From assembly GCA_009699505.1 (NCBI GenBank), contig WLOB01000007.1, forward strand, positions 1 to 33,273: a stretch of DNA of 33,273 nt, written 5' to 3'. Numbering within the stretch: position 1 is the first letter of the stretch; each line of letters starts with the position of its first letter. The position numbers and the translations under genes were made by a program. Under the pieces are notes generated by a model. The model was not told the DNA's origin and made no database searches. It worked only from the letters and a program-made list of their open reading frames with translations. The DNA is from Actinomycetota bacterium. Lineage in GTDB: Bacteria; Actinomycetota; Thermoleophilia; Solirubrobacterales; Solirubrobacteraceae. Shown piece by piece: positions 28,545 to 33,273 of this stretch.

Positions 28545-30406
28545 ACCGTCACGCCGTTCTGGGTGTCGATGGCGATCTCGGCCATGGCCTCGGCGAGCTG
28601 CCTCTTGCTGATCTCGACCTTGACGGTGACGGGCTGCAGCAGCCGCTCTCCGAGAGGTGTGGGTGCGGGACCACGGCCACTGCTTGCGGCTGGCGCCCGC
28701 TGGTTGGGGCTGAGCGGCTGCACCCTGACCGAGCCATCCGCACGGACTGTGTTGAGTTCGGGGCCGGCCTCGCCGGTCACGAACGACCCCATGCCGCGGA
28801 CCGTGCCGCCCTCGGCGAGCAGCGGGATGTCCGGCACCCCGATCGTGCCGCCGCCGATCGCGCCGAGCGGACCGAGGTCGACCTTCGGCACGGTGAACTC
28901 GAGGCCGTTCCACTTGCCGATGATCCAGTTCAGGGCGTTGCGGAACCCGTTCTTGATGCCGTCCCACAGGCCGCTGACCGCAGACCCGACCTTGCCCGGC
29001 AGGGAGCCGAGGAAGCCGACCATCGACATGAACTTGTCGCGCACCCAGCCGACGACGCTCGTGACGGTGCTCTTGATCTTCCCGAAGTTCGAGACAATGA
29101 GGATGATCGCGCCGCCGATCGGGCCTGTGAGAAGCCCGATGACCAACTTCCAGTTCTCTGCGATCCAAGACCCGACGGACTTCAGGATGCGCCACGCTCC
29201 GTCGACGGCGTTCCGGAAACCTTCGAAGCGCTTGTAGGCGTAGATGAGGGCGGTGCCGACTGCGATGACCGCCACCACGATCAGCGTGAGTGGATTGAGC
29301 GAAAGGGCGAACATCGCGACGCCGAGCGCCGTGAGGCCGATCGTGATTGCGGTGATCGCAGGACCCAAGGCGCCCACGCGCTGCAGCTCCGTGACGACCG
29401 CCGAGATGATCTTCGCCGCGAACGCGAAGACGGTGCCGACGACCTCACCGAACGTCTGCAGACCGCCCGACGCCACGATGGCCTCGAAAGCCTTCGCGAT
29501 GTCTTTCATCCCGGACGTCACGCCAGGCAGCGCGCCGTCTGCGATCTGGTCCAGGCCGCCCATCAGCGCCGCGAAGACCGGCGCCAGGGCGCGGACCACA
29601 CCCGCAAGGGTGCCGAACACGTCGGCGAGAGTCTGGAACGCCCACGCGATGCCGCCGTCGATGGTGGCCCGCGACACGCCCTCGAGCTGCGTGGTCAGCC
29701 ACTGCAGCCCGTCGATGAGGTACGGCATCGCGGCGGTCGCGATCAGCAGGAAGATCCGGAACAGCTGCAGCAGAGCGGGCAGCAGCACGGGCACGAGGTC
29801 CGCGACCGCGGCGATCAGCCCGTTGATCTCGGGGCCCATGCCAGCGAGACCGGTAGCGGCCTGGGAGATCGAGGTGCCGATGACGCTGCCGAGCGACTTG
29901 AACGCCGGCGCGATCTCGCGCACCAACGTGCCGATCGGTCCGAGCGCCTTCGCCAGCCCCTGGAACACGGGGTCGAATGCCGGGCCGAGCTCGTCCGACA
30001 GCAGCGTCTTGAACTCGCCGAACCGGTTCTTCAGCTCGTTGGCGGTGCTGCCGCCGACGTCGGCCATCTGCTCGAAGCGCTTCGTGGCACCCATCGCGAA
30101 CCCGGCCAGCACCGCACCGGCGCCGAGCGCAGCGATACCCAGCGCGCCAAGCGCGATGATGCCCGCGCCGGTCGCCTGCACCAGAAGGCCGATGCCCTGC
30201 GCGCCGGCGGTGATCGCGCACACCACGGCCAGGGCCTTCAGGCCGCGGCCGACATTCAGCGACCCGCGCTGCATGTCCGCGAACGGCCGGCGGGTACCGT
30301 CGGCGCTCTTGCCGAGCCGATCGACCGAATCGCCGGACTCGTCCATGTCCTTCCGGAACCGGCGTGCCCCGATGACCTTCAGCCGCGCGACGATCGTCTC
30401 GCCCAT
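28541..30406 (-). CDS. Tail tape measure protein
   Basis: A 621-residue protein. A charged N-terminus (FRKDMDESGDSVDRLGKSAD) leads into long Ala/Gly-rich hydrophobic segments (e.g. GAGVLAGFAMGATKRFE region, about 70-100; IVVAVIAVGTALIYAYKRFE, about 375) and an amphipathic helical middle. A Gly-rich tail with a typical GGTVRGMGSFVTGEAGPEL motif (about 535-553) completes it. At the usual 0.15 nm per residue this predicts a tail of roughly 90 nm. The start overlaps the chaperone frame (TGATG). Confidence 0.92.
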   Translation of the reverse strand: MGETIVARLKVIGARRFRKDMDESGDSVDRLGKSADGTRRPFADMQRGSLNVGRGLKALAVVCAITAGAQGIGLLVQATGAGIIALGALGIAALGAGAVLAGFAMGATKRFEQMADVGGSTANELKNRFGEFKTLLSDELGPAFDPVFQGLAKALGPIGTLVREIAPAFKSLGSVIGTSISQAATGLAGMGPEINGLIAAVADLVPVLLPALLQLFRIFLLIATAAMPYLIDGLQWLTTQLEGVSRATIDGGIAWAFQTLADVFGTLAGVVRALAPVFAALMGGLDQIADGALPGVTSGMKDIAKAFEAIVASGGLQTFGEVVGTVFAFAAKIISAVVTELQRVGALGPAITAITIGLTALGVAMFALSLNPLTLIVVAVIAVGTALIYAYKRFEGFRNAVDGAWRILKSVGSWIAENWKLVIGLLTGPIGGAIILIVSNFGKIKSTVTSVVGWVRDKFMSMVGFLGSLPGKVGSAVSGLWDGIKNGFRNALNWIIGKWNGLEFTVPKVDLGPLGAIGGGTIGVPDIPLLAEGGTVRGMGSFVTGEAGPELNTVRADGSVRVQPLSPNQRAPAASSGRGPAPTPLGERLLQPVTVKVEISKRQLAEAMAEIAIDTQNGVTV

Positions 30407-30594
30407 CAGGTGCTCCCCGGCTGCTTGCCGTTCATCGCCTGCGACAGGTAGACGGCCTCACGCTTCGCGCGATCGTCGACGGCCCGCACCGCGCCCGTCA
30501 CGACGACACGGGCGACCGCCCGCTCGAGCGGGTCGCCGTGCAGCAGCGCCGTGACCTGCGAATCGAGTCCGAGAGATGCGGCCTGTTCGACCAC
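30406..30594 (-). CDS. Tail assembly chaperone, distal frame (reached by -1 frameshift)
   Basis: A short ORF that follows the chaperone and precedes the tape measure. From GTG 30594 it encodes 62 residues (EQAASLGLDSQVTALLHGD opening, ending MNGKQPGST), and GGGGGAG lies six bases upstream of the GTG. The frame is open back through the slippery site at 30618-30624, and in phages this second chaperone frame is normally made as a fusion. It is listed from the first plausible internal start; the fusion would use codons from 30618. Confidence 0.65.
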   Translation of the reverse strand: MVEQAASLGLDSQVTALLHGDPLERAVARVVVTGAVRAVDDRAKREAVYLSQAMNGKQPGST

Positions 30595-30611
30595 ACGCAG
30601 CTCCCCCGGAC

Positions 30612-31265
30612 TCAGGACCCCGGGTCGATGGACTCCGCGACGAGCTCGCCGGCATCGTTGAGGGTCTGGTCCACCGCCCCGGTGACGACGAGGGACGTGT
30701 CGGCCATCCACCGGCCGACCTCGTTCGCGAACGCCGCGAGCGCCGTCTCGTTGACCTGACGGGCCGGGCCCTCCTGGAACAGCGCCAGCAGCCCCTGCCG
30801 GGCCGACGACACCCGGACGGGCAGGAACTCGCCGACGTCGGTCAGCGTCGCGCGGCGCCCGTCGGTCAGGAGCTCGGCGGGGTCGCCGGTCTCCGGGTCG
30901 TAGAACGACAGGCCCTTGTGCGCCAAGCCGAGCAGGTCCGCGATGACCTTCGACATGTCGCTGCGGTCGCCGCGCGTCGACGCGCGCAGCTGCTTCGCGT
31001 CGCGCGGCGACAGCAGACCGAACTCGATGAGCAGCTCGCCGCCCCAGCCGGGCAGCTCCATGATCAGCTGCTTGACCTCGAGGCGCTGAACGTACGCCGC
31101 GCGGATGCGCTCGAACGGGCTGTCGGCCTGCGACACCGACGGCTCCTTGATGTCGTCGGCGCCCTGCACCTGGCGGACCTCGACGTCGGCCGGCTCGCCC
31201 GGCGCCAGGATCGGCTCGTCGTCGGTCTCGTCGTCGAAGCGGATGATGTCGTCGCCGTCGCTCAC
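30612..31265 (-). CDS. Tail assembly chaperone (G-type)
   Basis: A 217-residue acidic protein from GTG 31265 (GTGA overlap with the tube gene). The N-terminus is acidic and disordered. The middle is helical (SPFERIRAAYVQRLEVKQLIMELPGWGG, about 68-95), and ELLIEFGLLSPRDAKQLRAS follows. Placed between tube and tape measure, it should keep the tape measure soluble during tail assembly. Its end carries the frameshift site to the short distal frame. Assignment rests on position, size and frameshift rather than on a clear motif. Confidence 0.75.
   Translation of the reverse strand: MSDGDDIIRFDDETDDEPILAPGEPADVEVRQVQGADDIKEPSVSQADSPFERIRAAYVQRLEVKQLIMELPGWGGELLIEFGLLSPRDAKQLRASTRGDRSDMSKVIADLLGLAHKGLSFYDPETGDPAELLTDGRRATLTDVGEFLPVRVSSARQGLLALFQEGPARQVNETALAAFANEVGRWMADTSLVVTGAVDQTLNDAGELVAESIDPGS
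30618..30624 (-). promoter_or_regulatory. Candidate -1 ribosomal frameshift site CCCGGGG
   Basis: In the chaperone frame the last codons read gaC-CCG-GGG-tcc-TGA, so C-CCG-GGG is an X-XXY-YYZ heptamer in the correct phase. A -1 slip gives CCC-GGG-GTC-CTG-AGT and bypasses the stop just six bases downstream. The fusion product would be about 286 residues (216 + 70). The arrangement mirrors the lambda G/G-T tail chaperone. C/G-rich slippery sites are less common than GGGAAAG-like ones. Confidence 0.6.
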
Positions 31266-31699
31266 GAGGTCGGCAGCCCGGACGGCGTGTACGCCACGGT
31301 GAGCGTCTGCGCGTTGGACTCCGTCGCGTCGGACTCGGCCTCCTGGAACGAGCCGACGAACCCGGCGTGCTTGCGCGACATGACGACGCCGCGGCCCGGC
31401 GACCGGTACACGTCGACGATCGAGATCGGCGCCTTCTCCGCGGCGGCCTGCGTCAGCACGTCGAGCTTCCAGCCGTCGGTGTCCGGATCGAACGTGAACT
31501 CGAGCGACCCGTCGTCGACGCCGGGCTTGGCGTACAGGACGCGCCACCCGGTGTTGCCTCCGGGGTAGTGCGCGCCGCCCTCGTTCTTCACCTCGCCCGG
31601 GCTGTGCTTGTCGGCGATGCCGAGGTCGCGGGTCTGGCCGCCAACGATGACGGACACCGCGACGTCGCGGTTCTGGCTGGATGCGAGCAGCGTGGACAT
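31262..31699 (-). CDS. Tail tube protein
   Basis: A 145-residue protein with the beta-rich pattern of tail tube proteins (VSVIVGGQTRDLGIADKHSP; WRVLYAKPGVDDGSLEFTFDPD; AISIVDVYR-like strand; a final strand of AQTLTVAYTPSG). It follows the sheath gene, as in contractile-tailed phages. The ATG at 31699 comes 11 bases after the sheath stop. The absence of a Big-type decoration domain makes it a minimal tube subunit. Confidence 0.75.
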   Translation of the reverse strand: MSTLLASSQNRDVAVSVIVGGQTRDLGIADKHSPGEVKNEGGAHYPGGNTGWRVLYAKPGVDDGSLEFTFDPDTDGWKLDVLTQAAAEKAPISIVDVYRSPGRGVVMSRKHAGFVGSFQEAESDATESNAQTLTVAYTPSGLPTS

Positions 31700-31709
31700 G
31701 CCGGGGCTC

Positions 31710-33170
31710 CTAGAGGCGGTCGCGGACGGCGACGGCGGTGAACTCGATGACGACCATGCGCACCGACGGGGACGTCCGCAGCGACAGCTGGACGCGGACC
31801 TTGCCGGCCTCGATCTCGGCCGACGTCGACGTGATCGTCACGCTGTAGCCGCGGTCGCCGTCGACGGAGAACAGGCCCGACAGCGGCTCCTCGCTGTAGG
31901 GCTTACAGACGTTCTCGACGACGCCGCGGATCGTCTCGAGGCGAACGCCGTCGCCGTCGAGGGCGGTGAACAGGTACGTGCGAACCGCCGCACGGGCCTG
32001 GTCGATGATCGCCATGATCGTGCGGTGACCGGAGGCGAAGTAGTACTGCGGCCACCGCTGCGGGTCGACGACCGTGATCGCGTCCATCGCGCACACGCCC
32101 TCCGGCTCCTTGCGGATGACGGTGATGCCGGCGTCGGCGAGGAGATCCCAGTCCGCGTCGGTCGGGACGCGCGTGACGTCGATCGAGATGTTCGACGTGA
32201 CCTGCGGGCCGGCGGCCGCGCGGGCATGGCGCTGCGGGTGGTTGCGGTCGGTGCGCGCCAGGCGACCGGCCTGGCCGGCGGACGGCGGCACGTTCACGTT
32301 GACGTACGGGCCGATCGTGACGACCTCCCACGGCCACAGCAGCTGGCCGTACCGGCCGGCCTTCTCGCTGTCGAGGGCACGAACCGACGCGGCGGTCGCG
32401 ACGAGCGTGGCGGTGTCGGCGATGTCGGGCAGGTCGGCGAGGACGTGCCGGCCGAACGTGCGGCCGTGACGGAACAGCGCCTCGCGGACGAGCGCGGACG
32501 TGTAGCCGGGCGCGGCGATGGTGCCCGGGCCGAGGCTGCGGCCGAACAGGCCGAGGGCCGTGACGACGTTCGCGTCGGTGACGGCGGCGTCGGCGGACAC
32601 GCCGCCGGCCATCGCGATCGGGGTGTTCGCCTGGGTGACGGTCGGAGGCCACGCGGCGCTGCCCGCCTCGACGCGGATCAGGCCGGGGGTTGCGAGGCGC
32701 GCGATGGCCTCCTGGGTGCTGCCGGCCTCGACGGTGACCTTCGTGACGCCGGACTCCTTCAGCGTCAGCAGCACGCGGCCGGCGGACCCCGCAGCGACCG
32801 CGAGCGTCAGGCTGTTCGCCCAAGCGCCCGGGCCGTCGGCCTCGAGCTTCAGGACCGGCGCGTTGCCGGCGCCGGGCACGTCGGCCTTCGCGGTCGTGGC
32901 GGTCGCGTCGGCGGGGCGGACGACGAACGCGCGGCCGCCCTTCTCGCCGCAGTCGGCGAAGTACGACAGCAGCGACCGGACGAGGTGGCTGCCGCCGAAC
33001 GGCTCGCCGACCCAGTAGGCGATCTCGGCCGGCGACGTCAGCTCGATCGGACGGTCGACCGGGCCGCGGAGCGCGGGCCCGACGAACATGGCCGTGTCGA
33101 CCTCGCCCGCCTGGCGGCTGCCGCCAGCGCGGCGCTCACCTTCGATGACGGGAACTCCGGGGGCGGGCAT
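31710..33170 (-). CDS. Contractile tail sheath protein
   Basis: A 486-residue sheath subunit. The opening PAPGVPVIEGERRAG and TAMFVGPALRGPVDRPIELTS (about 25-46) fit the 'F-V-G-x-x-x-x-G-P' start of phage sheaths. Domains follow (GGRAFVVRPAD; then LFGRSLGPGTIAAPGYTSA), and the C-terminal region with VDPQRWPQYYFASGHRTIMA and YSEEPLSGLFSVDGDRGYSV matches the conserved sheath C-domain. Its presence shows a myovirus-type contractile tail. ATG at 33170 overlaps the upstream stop (TGATG). Confidence 0.92.
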   Translation of the reverse strand: MPAPGVPVIEGERRAGGSRQAGEVDTAMFVGPALRGPVDRPIELTSPAEIAYWVGEPFGGSHLVRSLLSYFADCGEKGGRAFVVRPADATATTAKADVPGAGNAPVLKLEADGPGAWANSLTLAVAAGSAGRVLLTLKESGVTKVTVEAGSTQEAIARLATPGLIRVEAGSAAWPPTVTQANTPIAMAGGVSADAAVTDANVVTALGLFGRSLGPGTIAAPGYTSALVREALFRHGRTFGRHVLADLPDIADTATLVATAASVRALDSEKAGRYGQLLWPWEVVTIGPYVNVNVPPSAGQAGRLARTDRNHPQRHARAAAGPQVTSNISIDVTRVPTDADWDLLADAGITVIRKEPEGVCAMDAITVVDPQRWPQYYFASGHRTIMAIIDQARAAVRTYLFTALDGDGVRLETIRGVVENVCKPYSEEPLSGLFSVDGDRGYSVTITSTSAEIEAGKVRVQLSLRTSPSVRMVVIEFTAVAVRDRL

Positions 33171-33268
33171 CAGGTCGTCTCCTTCGAGGCGCGCGTCTTC
33201 TTGACGGGCACCAGCTCACGCAGCCGGCCGGCAGCGATGAGCGCCTGGATCAGCGGCGAGTCGTTCAC
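33170..33268 (-). CDS. Small ORF or 3' end of the gene upstream of the sheath
   Basis: The last 104 bases encode a frame ending ASKETT-stop, coupled to the sheath ATG. A GTG at 33268 would make it a complete 32-residue protein (NDSPLIQALIAAGRLRELV opening); otherwise it is the C-terminus of a gene running off the window. The window edge makes it impossible to decide. Confidence 0.4.
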   Translation of the reverse strand: MNDSPLIQALIAAGRLRELVPVKKTRASKETT

Positions 33269-33273
33269 AGAAC

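Noticed and set aside
19975-33273. Tailocin or extracellular contractile injection system rather than a prophage
   Set aside because: An integrase, excisionase, tRNA half-site, RecT, SSB and repressor are linked to the tail genes, which fits a prophage; capsid genes may lie beyond the window, so this remains open until the right side is seen.

Overview
The window is high-GC DNA from an actinobacterium. The Ku/LigD repair genes, dense GTG/ATG start-stop overlaps and TANNNT leaderless promoter layouts fit Actinomycetota, possibly Thermoleophilia/Solirubrobacterales; the class-level guess is an inference from gene style and no 16S is present. It joins two regions: host chromosome (about 1-8060) and an integrated, contractile-tailed (myovirus-type) prophage (about 8061 to beyond 33273).

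Host part. A YccF-type membrane protein, two Ku paralogues and LigD (phosphoesterase-ligase-polymerase order) make a bacterial end-joining cluster on the minus strand. They are followed by an MFS exporter (+), a SpoIIM-like membrane protein (-) and a VOC/glyoxalase-fold protein (+). A perfect 10-bp hairpin and the 3' half of a tRNA-Trp mark the prophage junction.

Prophage, integration and early half (about 8.06-17.8 kb, all minus strand). It runs from a tyrosine integrase, an excisionase-like HTH and a second short tyrosine recombinase to SSB, an HTH protein, a DpdA-like tRNA-guanine-transglycosylase homologue, a VUT/YhhQ-type queuosine-precursor transporter, an N4C/N6A DNA methyltransferase, a VRR-NUC nuclease, several small proteins and a RecT-like annealing protein, ending (5') with a ribbon-helix-helix protein. 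Most genes overlap by ATGA, GTGA or TGATG. The DpdA-like and VUT genes look like a minimal 'import a 7-deazaguanine precursor and put it in DNA' module.

Prophage, control region (about 17.8-19.98 kb). An XRE-type repressor reads divergently (+) from the early operon. It is followed by a hairpin, a GAG-NNN hexamer tract, and a dense array of TTCGAA palindromes spaced at exact 11-bp steps. A small minus-strand gene and a plus-strand lipoprotein complete the region. The repressor and the lipoprotein are the only plus-strand prophage genes and share the same leaderless layout (TANNNT-gcgccN-start), suggesting both are expressed in the lysogen.

Prophage, late half (about 19.98-33.27 kb, minus strand, transcribed right to left). 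In transcription order: tail sheath, tail tube, tail assembly chaperone with an apparent -1 frameshift site, tape measure, LysM baseplate protein, hub protein with two embedded wall-degrading domains, OB-like spike protein, gp25-like wedge, gpJ, gpI, fibre-like protein, small proteins, a cluster of membrane proteins including an unlisted 44-codon gene, and an M23 endolysin. Capsid, portal and terminase genes are not in the window and should lie to the right, with the intact tRNA-Trp at the far end.
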